NCBI RefSeq assembly: GCF_013409935.1
Contig: NZ_JACCCO010000004.1
Location: 87,547-151,546, forward strand
Direction: 5' to 3'
Source of the DNA: Streptosporangium sandarakinum
GTDB taxonomy: Bacteria; Actinomycetota; Actinomycetes; Streptosporangiales; Streptosporangiaceae
DNA: 64,000 nt
Below are positions 7,903 to 15,042 of this stretch, one piece after another. A model generated the notes under the pieces. The model worked only from the letters and a program-made list of their open reading frames with translations. It had not been told where the DNA came from and did no database searches. Position 1 is the stretch's first letter, and each line of letters starts with the position of its first letter. Both the position numbers and the translations under genes were made by a program.

Positions 7903-9033
7903 TCAGGCGGGCAGGTCCCAGGACGGGCCGCCCGGCTCGCCCAGCCATACCCGCTGCTTCTCCCGGGTGGCGGTGAGCCCGAACGCCGACTGGTGCGGTG
8001 ACCCTGCGTCCTGCCACAGCAGGACGGCGTCCTCCACGGCGTCCCACAGCCGGTGCGGGCCGTGTTGGTGGACGATCCACCCGCCGCCCGGGGCGGGCCG
8101 GGTGTCGGCGCGGGAGCCGGTGGCGACGTCCAGCAGGATCGTCGTCTCCTCGGCCGATGACCGCTGCGCGGCCGGTACGGCGAGCTGGGCGACGAACAGG
8201 GCGGTCTCGTTCTCCAGGAGCGCCGGGTCGATCCGGCTCTCCCTGGCCTCCCCGATACCGGTCAGGACCGGCGGCCGGGGCGGCGGCATGTGGGAGCGGG
8301 CCCGCATGAAATACAGGTCGTCCGGCAGGAAACGGCCGCTCGCCTCGCCGTCGTCGTTGACGGTGAGGTGCGCGAACGCCACGCCGCCCATCCATCCCCA
8401 CGTCGGGGTGGTGAGGGTGCCGCCGGCGCGGACCTGGCTCAGCCAGGCCGCGGGGATGGTCCGGACCGCGCAGGTGCCGATCAGCCGGTCGTAGGGCGCG
8501 TTGTCCGGATGGCCGTGCAGCCCATCGGCCACCACCAGGGTCGGCGCGTACCCGAGTCCGGTGATGGCCTTGCGGGCGCGTTCGGCCACGGCCGGGTCGT
8601 ACTCGATCGACGTCACCGCCGCCTCGCCCAGGCGGTGGCACATCAGCGCGGTTGAGTAGCCGGTGCCGGTGCCGATCTCCAGCACCGCGTCGCCCTTGTC
8701 GATCCCGGCGGCCTCCAGCATCCGCACGACCAGGCTCGGCAGTGTGGAGGATGAGGTGGAGGAGCCGGTCACGGTCCCGGTCGCGTTCTCGGCGAGGACG
8801 CCTTCGACCTGGGTCACGAGCGTTTCGTCGGTGTAGACGAGCCGCCACCAGTCGTCGTCTCCGACCGCGTCGCGGTGGATCGGCGTCCACCGGTCCGGCT
8901 GTCCGTTGTCGGTGAGGTAGATCGCGTCACCGACGAACGGCTCGCGCGGCACCTCCTCCAGCGCGGTGCGCCAGCCGGGGGAGCCCACGGCGTCCGCCAG
9001 GGCGCGGCGGAACCGCGCGGCGGTGTCGTTCAC
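7903..9033 (-). CDS. PIMT-like O-methyltransferase of graspetide operon
   Basis: About 376 residues from GTG 9033, chosen because GGAGGG lies 8 nt upstream and the start overlaps the ligase stop by GTGA; ATG 9042 is the alternative. The SAM-binding motif VLEIGTGTGYSTALM and the flanking VREPFVGDAIYL-type opening place it with protein-L-isoaspartate methyltransferases (PIMT). The C-terminal 150 residues are an extra domain not found in housekeeping PIMT. In characterised graspetide clusters (the fuscimiditide type) such enzymes methylate an Asp of the cyclised peptide, which collapses to an aspartimide. It acts in the cytoplasm after the ATP-grasp ligase. Confidence 0.85.
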   Translation of the reverse strand: MNDTAARFRRALADAVGSPGWRTALEEVPREPFVGDAIYLTDNGQPDRWTPIHRDAVGDDDWWRLVYTDETLVTQVEGVLAENATGTVTGSSTSSSTLPSLVVRMLEAAGIDKGDAVLEIGTGTGYSTALMCHRLGEAAVTSIEYDPAVAERARKAITGLGYAPTLVVADGLHGHPDNAPYDRLIGTCAVRTIPAAWLSQVRAGGTLTTPTWGWMGGVAFAHLTVNDDGEASGRFLPDDLYFMRARSHMPPPRPPVLTGIGEARESRIDPALLENETALFVAQLAVPAAQRSSAEETTILLDVATGSRADTRPAPGGGWIVHQHGPHRLWDAVEDAVLLWQDAGSPHQSAFGLTATREKQRVWLGEPGGPSWDLPA

Positions 9034-10010
9034 TGCCACCATCCCTCCAGGATCACATCGGCGAAGGCGTCCGCCATCGCGTCGGCATCAGGTAACCAGG
9101 CCCATTGGCCGTTGGGGTTGCATTCGATGAAGGTCCACCGCTCGGCGCCGCCCGCGTCGTTGAGGGCGAAGTCGAAGCAGCCGAACGCCAGACCGAAGTG
9201 CTGCAGGTAGGCGCGTACGGCGTCCTGGATCGGCTCGGGCACGGCGATGGGCTCGTGGACGAGCTTCTCCCAGTCGCCGCTACGCCAGTCGAGCGCACCG
9301 TCCGGGGTGGTGATCCGGCTGGCGAACACCCGTGTCCCGATCGCTGTGACCCGGGCGTCGGCGGTCTTCGGGACCTCCTGCTGGAACAGGTGCGCGGTCA
9401 CCGCCAGCGAGTCGTCCAACTCCTCGACGGCGACGCGCTGCGTCCAGATCGCCGACGCTCCCCCGCCCGGGGTGGACGGGGCACCGCGGAACGACTTGTA
9501 GATGATCGTGCCGTGCTCGGCGGCGAACGCGCGGGCCTGCTCAACGTCGTTGGTGACCAGGCTCGGCGGGATCGCCAGTCCGAGCCGCGCGGCGGCCTGG
9601 AGCTGGGCGGGCTTGCGGTCGGCGCGGCCGAGCGCCGCCGGGTGGTTGACGTAGGTGGCGCCGACCAGGTTGTTCAGGAGGCCACCGAGACCGTACTGGG
9701 CCTCGGTCGCGGCGAAGGCGCGGTGGTGCTCGGGCAGGCCAGCGAACCGCGCGGTGTAGGGGGTGGGGCGGCGGTAGTACACCGCCCCAACCTCTTCTAC
9801 CGCGATGTCACGGCTCGGCGTGCGAAGCCGGCCCGCCCACTCCGTGCGGCCGTCGCCGATGGTGGCGCCGAACATCAGCTCAGCGCCGATGTCAGCGGGA
9901 TCGACTCGGGCGACCTGCGCGCGGCGCTTGTTGAGCGCCTCGATCACCAGGTTGGCCGTGACGTCCTCGACTGAGGTGACCACCAGCACGGTCCGCGGTG
10001 TGGGCTTCAT
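9030..10010 (-). CDS. tgmB: ATP-grasp graspetide ligase (TgmB-like)
   Basis: Protein of 326 residues. It shows features of RiPP-maturing ATP-grasp ligases: the N-terminal AVYYRRPTPY motif, the NHPAALGRADRKPAQLQAAA segment that follows the pre-ATP-grasp domain, the nucleotide-binding GTIIYKSFRG and the C-terminal metal-binding FIECNPNGQW. These enzymes activate side-chain carboxylates of Asp or Glu with ATP and join them to Ser/Thr or Lys side chains of the precursor, forming macrocyclic esters or amides. It is adjacent to the precursor gene (13 nt gap) and overlaps the methyltransferase gene. Confidence 0.88.
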   Translation of the reverse strand: MKPTPRTVLVVTSVEDVTANLVIEALNKRRAQVARVDPADIGAELMFGATIGDGRTEWAGRLRTPSRDIAVEEVGAVYYRRPTPYTARFAGLPEHHRAFAATEAQYGLGGLLNNLVGATYVNHPAALGRADRKPAQLQAAARLGLAIPPSLVTNDVEQARAFAAEHGTIIYKSFRGAPSTPGGGASAIWTQRVAVEELDDSLAVTAHLFQQEVPKTADARVTAIGTRVFASRITTPDGALDWRSGDWEKLVHEPIAVPEPIQDAVRAYLQHFGLAFGCFDFALNDAGGAERWTFIECNPNGQWAWLPDADAMADAFADVILEGWWQ

Positions 10011-10022
10011 CTTGGGTTGTCC

Positions 10023-10268
10023 CTAGTCGTTGTTGGAGTCGTCCGCCACCGCGGGGCTGCCACCGGAGCCGTCGTTGCCGCCGCCCCTGGACTTGGTGAT
10101 GGTGACCTTGTTGCCCATGTCCACGGGCGCTCCATCGCGGTCGTAGAAGCGGGTGACCTGGGTGGTGGGGTCGAGCTGCACCGACGCGTACAGGCCGTCC
10201 TCCTCCGGGAGGGGCGTGGTGGCTCGGCTCAGCCCCCAGGGGGCGGTCTGCTCCATCAGCAGAGTCAT
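10023..10268 (-). CDS. tgmA: Graspetide precursor peptide (TgmA-like)
   Basis: 81 residues from ATG 10268 behind AGAAAGGA. The leader holds PWGLSR near residues 11-16, the ligase-recognition motif of putative ATP-grasp-modified RiPPs, followed by the conserved LDPTTQVTRFYDRDGAPVD-type block around residues 33-51. The last 22 residues are Gly/Ser/Asn/Asp-rich (GGGNDGSGG, ADDSNND) with Ser and acidic residues suited to ester links and an Asp-Gly pair suited to aspartimide formation. Core limits and ring pattern are inference. It lies first of three genes with ligase and methyltransferase. Confidence 0.82.
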   Translation of the reverse strand: MTLLMEQTAPWGLSRATTPLPEEDGLYASVQLDPTTQVTRFYDRDGAPVDMGNKVTITKSRGGGNDGSGGSPAVADDSNND

Positions 10269-10326
10269 GGCGCTGTCCTTTCTCGTGATCGTCAGTAGGG
10301 GTGACACTGGTTGAGCCGTGAGTGGT

Positions 10327-10446
10327 TCAGCGGGAGCCGCTGCCGTTGCAGGAGACGCACTGCCGCGTCTGGCCGTCGATGATGACGAAACCGGTACCGC
10401 CGCACGAGCCGCACGCGGCGCGCAGGACCCTGATGATCCTGAGCAT
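10327..10446 (-). CDS. 39-residue CXXCXGXG zinc-knuckle peptide
   Basis: ATG 10446 stands behind a near-perfect Shine-Dalgarno AAAGGAGGTGAGC. The peptide has CGSCGGTG and CVSCNGSG, the paired motifs of the DnaJ cysteine-rich zinc centre, separated by only 12 residues, enough for one zinc site. It is 58 nt upstream of the graspetide precursor and may share its transcript. A metal-binding accessory or a regulator is possible; function unknown. Confidence 0.6.
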   Translation of the reverse strand: MLRIIRVLRAACGSCGGTGFVIIDGQTRQCVSCNGSGSR

Positions 10447-10473
10447 GCTCACCTCCTTTCCAGTGGCCGGGGT

Positions 10474-10508
10474 GGCGGGGGCGCCCGCTGAACGTGGGCG
10501 CCCCCGCC
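10474..10508 (-). terminator. Perfect GC hairpin upstream of graspetide operon
   Basis: GGCGGGGGCGCCC (10474-10486) pairs perfectly with GGGCGCCCCCGCC (10496-10508) over a 9-nt loop. It lies 27 nt before the start of the CXXC peptide gene, so on the minus strand it is in the leader and may act as terminator or attenuator. Confidence 0.5.
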
Positions 10509-10611
10509 GGCGGCCGAGGGGTGGGCGGGAGACCCGACGTCCCCGCCCGGGCACCCGGCCGTTTCTTCCTGTGCGCGGCTCATGAGCGCACTGCGCGCAG
10601 GAAGTCGGGAC

Positions 10612-10652
10612 GCGGCGGCACACCCGGTCCCCGGAGCCGGGTGTGCCGCCGC
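10612..10652 (-). terminator. Perfect 16-bp-arm hairpin terminator
   Basis: GCGGCGGCACACCCGG (10612-10627) pairs perfectly with CCGGGTGTGCCGCCGC (10637-10652). It begins 4 nt after the stop of the 10657-11055 gene on the minus strand, an ideal position for an intrinsic terminator lacking a U-tract. Confidence 0.65.
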
Positions 10653-10656
10653 GCGA

Positions 10657-11055
10657 TCATGCCGCGTCCCCCACGCGTTGCGCGGGAACGCGGGCGTGGT
10701 TCCCATGGCCACGAGAGCGTGACCACCCTCCGCGCGCACCCTTGAGGGATGGAGGGTGGGGCGTCTCGTGGCCACGGGGTGGTGCCTGCCGGGCCTGGCC
10801 CTGGCCGGTGTGGCCGGTGGGAAGGGTCCAGGCCGGGCAGAGATCAAGTTCGGCCTCACACATCAAGGCCGAAAGCTCCTCCGTGGTCGCGGAGTCGACG
10901 TACCGGCACAGGGCGGGGTCCGCCATGTGCCACGCGCCGTACTTCCGCGAGTACGGAAGCCACAGGATGAACCAGGTGGGGAACCGTCGCCGCAGGTCGG
11001 CTACCTCGGCGGCTCGGTAGTCGTCGGGCGACTGCTCAGACGGTGGTGACGACAT
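10657..11055 (-). CDS. Hypothetical protein
   Basis: 132 residues from ATG 11055, inside the end of the upstream gene (20-nt overlap). The first 70 residues look real (PDDYRAAEVADLRRRFPTW, ILWLPYSRKYGAWHMADP), aromatic-rich and acidic. The C-terminal 50 residues are Pro/Gly/Arg/His-rich and may be an unstructured tail. The repeated use of W, Y and F resembles small proteins from regulator-linked actinomycete islands, but no function is known. It is cotranscribed with the 11036 gene. Confidence 0.5.
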   Translation of the reverse strand: MSSPPSEQSPDDYRAAEVADLRRRFPTWFILWLPYSRKYGAWHMADPALCRYVDSATTEELSALMCEAELDLCPAWTLPTGHTGQGQARQAPPRGHETPHPPSLKGARGGWSRSRGHGNHARVPAQRVGDAA

Positions 11056-11383
11056 CGCTGCCCTCACCCTCGACCGGCCGGGAAGCAGGGGAGATCTGTT
11101 CGGCGATCCGCCGCGCGACATCGAGCACGTCGGAGCTCGGGGCCCTCTTGGGGGAGCGCCCCGGTTCGGTACCCCAATAGAAGACCTCGACGGTGTGGCC
11201 CGTCCACACGAGCACCTTCCCGTCGACCAGTAGGTAGGGCTGGCTATCCCGCCGGAGGGATTCCGTAGGGATCCCGTGGTCGGTGAGCAGTGCCTGAAGC
11301 TGGTCGAGGGCGCGGGTGGACTTGCCCCATCCGCTGAGCTTCTGGAGTTGTTCGCTCGCAGCGGTTCCCGGTGCCGGGATCAT
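11036..11383 (-). CDS. Hypothetical protein
   Basis: 115 residues from ATG 11383. Central part LDQLQALLTDHGIPTESLRR and YLLVDGKVLVWTGHTVEVFYWG suggests one helix and a small beta sheet, similar in style to the protein encoded at 11552-11920. A C-terminal helix VLDVARRIAEQI follows. It overlaps the next gene by 20 nt. No catalytic motif was seen. Confidence 0.55.
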   Translation of the reverse strand: MIPAPGTAASEQLQKLSGWGKSTRALDQLQALLTDHGIPTESLRRDSQPYLLVDGKVLVWTGHTVEVFYWGTEPGRSPKRAPSSDVLDVARRIAEQISPASRPVEGEGSDVVTTV

Positions 11384-11422
11384 GCGTTGGTCCTCTCGTG
11401 CGGTGAGAGATGGTGAAGGGGT

Positions 11423-11478
11423 GCGCGGCCCCGGGGGTCTTCCGGCGACGGATGCCGGTGATCATCCCGGGGCCGCGC
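11423..11478 (-). terminator. GC hairpin in leader of 11036 gene
   Basis: GCGCGGCCCCGGG (11423-11435) pairs perfectly with CCCGGGGCCGCGC (11466-11478) across 30 nt. It is immediately adjacent to the hairpin at 11479-11544, giving two tandem stems between two minus-strand operons. Confidence 0.45.
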
Positions 11479-11544
11479 CTCTGGCGGCCGCCCGGCGGTC
11501 GGGCAGACGGGGCGTGAGCCGCGGCCGACACGGAGCCGCCAGAG
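11479..11544 (-). terminator. Terminator after the 11552 gene
   Basis: CTCTGGCGGC (11479-11488) pairs perfectly with GCCGCCAGAG (11535-11544). It starts 7 nt beyond the stop of the 11552-11920 gene on the minus strand. The 46-nt loop is long and can fold further. Confidence 0.45.
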
Positions 11545-11551
11545 CTGAGGG

Positions 11552-11920
11552 TCAGATGGGCAGGTGGGGCGTATCGGTGATCTGTCTTCGCTTGACGACG
11601 GCCGGGTGCTGCAACAGCTCCTCAACCACGCCTTCGGTGGTCGTGTGGTGCGTCACCCAAGGTTTGCCGCGCCGCGGGGTGTCCCACGTCACCCACCAGA
11701 AGCGGAAGCCGTCGGTGTAGACCAGCACACCCCGGGCGACGGAGACCGCGGCGCGGCCGCGGGCCAGCTGGTGGGCGTCGACGTCCAAGCCGTGTCTGGC
11801 GAATGCGGTCTGTAGGCGGCCCGCCGCGGTCAGGGCCGCTCGAACGTTGCTGGAGCGGACGAACACCGCGCCGCGACGGCGGATCGTCGGGAGCCGGAGG
11901 AGCCGGAGAAGGTCAGTCAT
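11552..11920 (-). CDS. Hypothetical protein
   Basis: 122 residues from ATG 11920, which overlaps the end of the upstream gene by 8 nt (translational coupling). Sequence has a small alpha/beta character: SSNVRAALTAAGRLQTAFARHG, a VLVYTDGFRFWWVTWDT strand pair, then TTTEGVVEELLQH. Tryptophan-rich strands resemble the 11036 product, so the two may be distant paralogues. No catalytic residues were recognised. Confidence 0.55.
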   Translation of the reverse strand: MTDLLRLLRLPTIRRRGAVFVRSSNVRAALTAAGRLQTAFARHGLDVDAHQLARGRAAVSVARGVLVYTDGFRFWWVTWDTPRRGKPWVTHHTTTEGVVEELLQHPAVVKRRQITDTPHLPI

Positions 11921-12170
11921 CCCGCCCCTCCTGCTCCTGCTGCTTCTCGTGGCTCTCCAGCAGTTCCCGCAGCCCTTCCAGGTCGGTGTGACGCAGGACC
12001 ACCGCGTCCGGGGACGGGGAGCTGGTATGCCGGCGCGCGCACCAATCGCCGTGCTCACCTTCCGGCTTGAAATCACGCCAGATGAGCCAGCCAGGGAAGT
12101 CCGCTTGGAGGATCTCCGCTGCGCTGGGGCTGAATAGCAGGGTGGCGCGCTCGTCATCCACCCGGCCCAA
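11913..12170 (-). CDS. Hypothetical small protein
   Basis: 85 residues from TTG 12170; an in-frame GTG at 12161 is an alternative start, and no clear ribosome binding site separates them. Contains FPGWLIWRDFKPEGEHGDWC, a pattern seen in small actinomycete proteins encoded beside XRE regulators, then a C-terminal Glu/Gln-rich helix (LRELLESHEKQQEQEGRDD). It is coupled to the following gene by overlap. Function unknown. Confidence 0.5.
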   Translation of the reverse strand: MGRVDDERATLLFSPSAAEILQADFPGWLIWRDFKPEGEHGDWCARRHTSSPSPDAVVLRHTDLEGLRELLESHEKQQEQEGRDD

Positions 12171-12200
12171 GTTACGGATAGAAGAAATGCCAGTACAGCC

Positions 12201-12230
12201 ACGGAGCGCCGTAGTTCATCGGCGCTCCGT
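12201..12230. terminator. Perfect hairpin between minus-strand genes
   Basis: ACGGAGCGCC (12201-12210) pairs perfectly with GGCGCTCCGT (12221-12230) across a 10-nt loop. It lies 27 nt after the stop of the XRE-TPR gene and 31 nt before the next minus-strand start, so it fits a terminator or leader stem. Confidence 0.55.
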
Positions 12231-12256
12231 GGGAAACTACTACGTATCGTGGTACC

Positions 12257-13498
12257 TCAGTCGGTGAGACTGAAGAAATCCACGAGGGCCCTTTGATCGG
12301 TAGTCAGGGTCCGCTTCACATTGCTGATGATTTCCCGGGTCGTGTCCCGTCCGAGTTGCTGGTAGCGCAGCCATTCGGGGGCCTTCGCCCGGAGGTTGAT
12401 CATGATCTCGGTGGCGCGTGCCACGTCGCCGATGCGGACGTTGGCGCGGGCGGCGTCCAGCAGCGCCCGGTGCCAGGTGTTGGAGTCGGTCCGGCCGACA
12501 CCGCGGGGCAACGCGTTGTGCAGCGCGACCGCCTTGGCCGGCTCGCCTGTCACCATCGCGTTCTCCGTCTTGAGGAGCGCGGCCGTCAGCGGGCCGAAGG
12601 ACCGGCCGGCGTGCCGGTCGCGGTACTCGCGTCCCATCCGCATCCCGGCCATGCCGGCGAGGTTGGCGTACTCCTCGGCTTCGGTGGGCTGGTTGTTGCG
12701 GGCGGCGGCCGCGGAGGCGCGGGCCAGTAGCCACCCCCACGCCTCCAGTTGGGTGGGGGTGGCCGACGACATGCGGGGCTCGATCAGCTCGGCGGCGTGC
12801 AGGCACAGGTCGATGACTTCGCTGAACCGGCCCTGCCGCATCATGGCCCACGCCTGAACGCTGATGGCGGCCCCGGCGAGTTGCATGTCCCCGATGGTCA
12901 GGGCGTCGCGCTGGGCGCCCTGGATCGCGATGAGCGCCAGGTCGTGCGCGCGGACCTGGATGAGGTAGCGGGCCGCGAGGTTGAGCGCGTCGGAGCGGAG
13001 CCGTAGCGCGGCCGAGTGGATGGGTTCGTCCTCCAGGTGGGCGACGTGGTGCTGGGCGGAGACGATGAGCTGCGGCAGCAGGCCGGCCAGGGCGTCGTAG
13101 CGGTTGCTGTGGTAGATGATGCCGAGGTTGGAGATGGCGCTTTCCAGCCGGGTCAGGGACAGCTCGTCGGCGTCGGCGGTGCCGTACATCGGCTGCCCTG
13201 CGAGGTCCAGAGCAGGGGCGACGGCGGCGCGGATGGGGGCCAGGACCATCTCGTTGGGCCCATCGGTGACCGGCTCGGGCGGGCCGGGCTGGACGAAGGT
13301 CATCGTGACCACGCCGAGGGCTTTGCCGATGGCGTGGAAAGTCTCGAACCGGGCGGTGCCGCCCTGCTCGATTTTCCTGACCACGCCGAGGCTGACCCCG
13401 CTGGCGGCGGCGAGTTCTTCCTGGGTGAGGCCCCGGGTTACCCGGAGGGTGCGGATCCTCTCGCCTGGCTGGTCATGCGTGATAGCGTCATTGGGCAT
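12257..13498 (-). CDS. XRE regulator with C-terminal TPR-like sensor
   Basis: 413 residues from ATG 13498, set by AGGAGGTGCAGGGCT upstream; an in-frame start at 13528 lacks this. An N-terminal Cro/C1 helix-turn-helix (GERIRTLRVTRGLTQEELAA, SLGVVRKIEQG) is followed by about 330 residues of helical repeats (IHSAALRLRSDALNLAARYL, LALIAIQGAQRDALTIGD, AVALHNALPRG) typical of TPR-type peptide- or metabolite-sensing actinomycete regulators. In such genomes these are often encoded beside small effector genes, here the group at 10.3-12.2 kb downstream on the same strand. Target operators not identified. Confidence 0.8.
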   Translation of the reverse strand: MPNDAITHDQPGERIRTLRVTRGLTQEELAAASGVSLGVVRKIEQGGTARFETFHAIGKALGVVTMTFVQPGPPEPVTDGPNEMVLAPIRAAVAPALDLAGQPMYGTADADELSLTRLESAISNLGIIYHSNRYDALAGLLPQLIVSAQHHVAHLEDEPIHSAALRLRSDALNLAARYLIQVRAHDLALIAIQGAQRDALTIGDMQLAGAAISVQAWAMMRQGRFSEVIDLCLHAAELIEPRMSSATPTQLEAWGWLLARASAAAARNNQPTEAEEYANLAGMAGMRMGREYRDRHAGRSFGPLTAALLKTENAMVTGEPAKAVALHNALPRGVGRTDSNTWHRALLDAARANVRIGDVARATEIMINLRAKAPEWLRYQQLGRDTTREIISNVKRTLTTDQRALVDFFSLTD

Positions 13499-13778
13499 AG
13501 CCCTGCACCTCCTGAGAGCCTTTGACATCCCTCAGCGTAGACATGCAGGGCTTATTTATGTTCAGTATCGGTCGCATCGTATTCGGAGAGCAGCAGCATA
13601 CGGCGCGTTTCTCACTTTTCGGCCATTCAATAAGGTCAAAAGTCGTACCAGTAAATGGCAGCCGTAAATAGGGGGTGCCGTGTCGGGGGTGTAGCCGCGC
13701 GGCCGTAGACCTCGCCGCCCGCCGACAGGTACCGTCGCTCCGGAGGTCCGGCAGCCGGACCGTAGAGAGGGAGGCGCG

Positions 13779-14405
13779 TTGCCGTACCGGGGCCTGATTC
13801 TGGACTTCGCCGGAGTGATGACGGTCCCCTTGCGGGAGTCCATCCACGCCTGGTGTCTCAGCGAGGGCCTGCCCGTCAACGCCTGGGCGAACGCGCTGGT
13901 CGAACACCCCGCCGGCCGGGCCCTGTACGTAGATCTGGAGCTGGGGCGCATGACTCAGGCGGCGTGGAACGCCGCCACCGCGGAACTCCTGGGAGTGGCG
14001 GCGGACAACCTAATGGGGCGCGCCCACGCCGCGGTGTGCGCTGAGCCGTCGATGGTCGAGCTCGCCCGCCAGGCACGCCGGGCCGGGCTCACGGTGACGC
14101 TGCTGTCGAATTCCTACGGCCGTGACCCGTACGACCCTTACACCGCCACCGGCGTGTGGGACCTGTTCGACCACCACGTGATCAGCGAAGCCGAAGGCGT
14201 CGCCAAGCCAGACCCGAGGATCTACCGGCTGACGCTGGAGCGGATGGGCCTGGCCGCCGACGAGTGCGTGTTCGTCGACGACCACCCGGCCAACCTCCTT
14301 CCGGCTCAGGCGTTGGGCATCGAGACCGTCCTGGCGGACGGGCCCGGCACCGCGCACCGAGTGGCTGCCCTGCTGGGGTTGTCGCTCTCCTGTCCTGCGC
14401 TCTGA
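13779..14405 (+). CDS. HAD-superfamily hydrolase
   Basis: 208 residues from TTG 13779 behind GAGAGGGAGG. The four HAD motifs are visible: LDFAGVM near residues 8-14 (nucleophile Asp; the usual second acidic residue is Ala), LLSNS (Thr/Ser motif II), AKPDPRIY (Lys motif III) and VFVDDHPAN (acidic motif IV). An alpha-helical cap lies between motifs I and II, as in subfamily IA phosphatases and haloacid dehalogenases. The altered motif I resembles the DFGGV/DFAGV group of uncharacterised or epoxide-hydrolase-linked phosphatases. Substrate unknown. Divergent from the XRE-TPR gene. Confidence 0.8.
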   Translation: MPYRGLILDFAGVMTVPLRESIHAWCLSEGLPVNAWANALVEHPAGRALYVDLELGRMTQAAWNAATAELLGVAADNLMGRAHAAVCAEPSMVELARQARRAGLTVTLLSNSYGRDPYDPYTATGVWDLFDHHVISEAEGVAKPDPRIYRLTLERMGLAADECVFVDDHPANLLPAQALGIETVLADGPGTAHRVAALLGLSLSCPAL

Positions 14406-14570
14406 CTCCGGGGACGGCGTCCGGGCCACGGCCGCGGGTGGCCGGCATACGGCAGCAACCGGGGTGCCGGGCCGGTTCCTTGCGACACGTGCCCGACTCA
14501 TTCCCCAGAGTGCTCGCAGTTGAAACAGTTTCGTGCTAGAACTGCTGATCACAGTGATAAGGGAGGGACG

Positions 14571-14873
14571 ATGCCACAGACGTACCTGGGCGAGCGCAAG
14601 CCGACGATGGTGCGGCCGGACCCAGCCCTGCGCGGTCGCATGGATGCCTCTGCAGCCAGCCACGGCTACAGAGATCGCCAGATGAACACCTACCTGGTGA
14701 ATCTACTGGGAGCCCTGCACCCAGACCCGGAGAAGCACCCAGAAGCGGCCAAGGCCGCTGCTGCTGTGGTGGAGGCCCTGCTCGCCTCTGCCCGGGACAT
14801 GAAAGACCAGGAGGCGCGCGCGGCTCAGTCCCAGCTCGAACTCCCGTCACTGAAGAACCACGCCGCGGCGTAG
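14571..14873 (+). CDS. Small helical protein, possible RHH DNA-binding
   Basis: 100 residues from ATG 14571 preceded by AAGGGAGGGACG. The opening TYLGERKPTMVRPDPALRGR followed by MDASAASHGYRDRQMNTYLV could form the strand-helix-helix of a ribbon-helix-helix protein (PTMVRPDPALRGRM). The rest is an Ala/Glu-rich helix (KAAAAVVEALLASARDMKDQ). It is followed by a terminator-like hairpin and then the winged-helix gene, which would suit a plasmid or phage replication-control unit. Assignment is tentative. Confidence 0.5.
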   Translation: MPQTYLGERKPTMVRPDPALRGRMDASAASHGYRDRQMNTYLVNLLGALHPDPEKHPEAAKAAAAVVEALLASARDMKDQEARAAQSQLELPSLKNHAAA

Positions 14874-14950
14874 CCGCCGCGTACAGCGCTTGAAGGAGTT
14901 GTAGACCCGCCGAGGACGGCGGACAACTGCATACACCAATGGAAAAAGGC

Positions 14951-14986
14951 CCTCGCGCCAAATGCTTGCCGGCGACCGGCGCGAGG
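14951..14986 (+). terminator. Hairpin terminator
   Basis: CCTCGCGCC (14951-14959) pairs perfectly with GGCGCGAGG (14978-14986), preceded by AAAAAGG and followed by ACCTTCCT, giving a fair intrinsic terminator after the 14571 gene. Confidence 0.6.
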
Positions 14987-15042
14987 ACCTTCCTAGGTAG
15001 ACATCCGGCCCGGCTCGGATCGGCCAAGGGCTCTTCTGTGCC

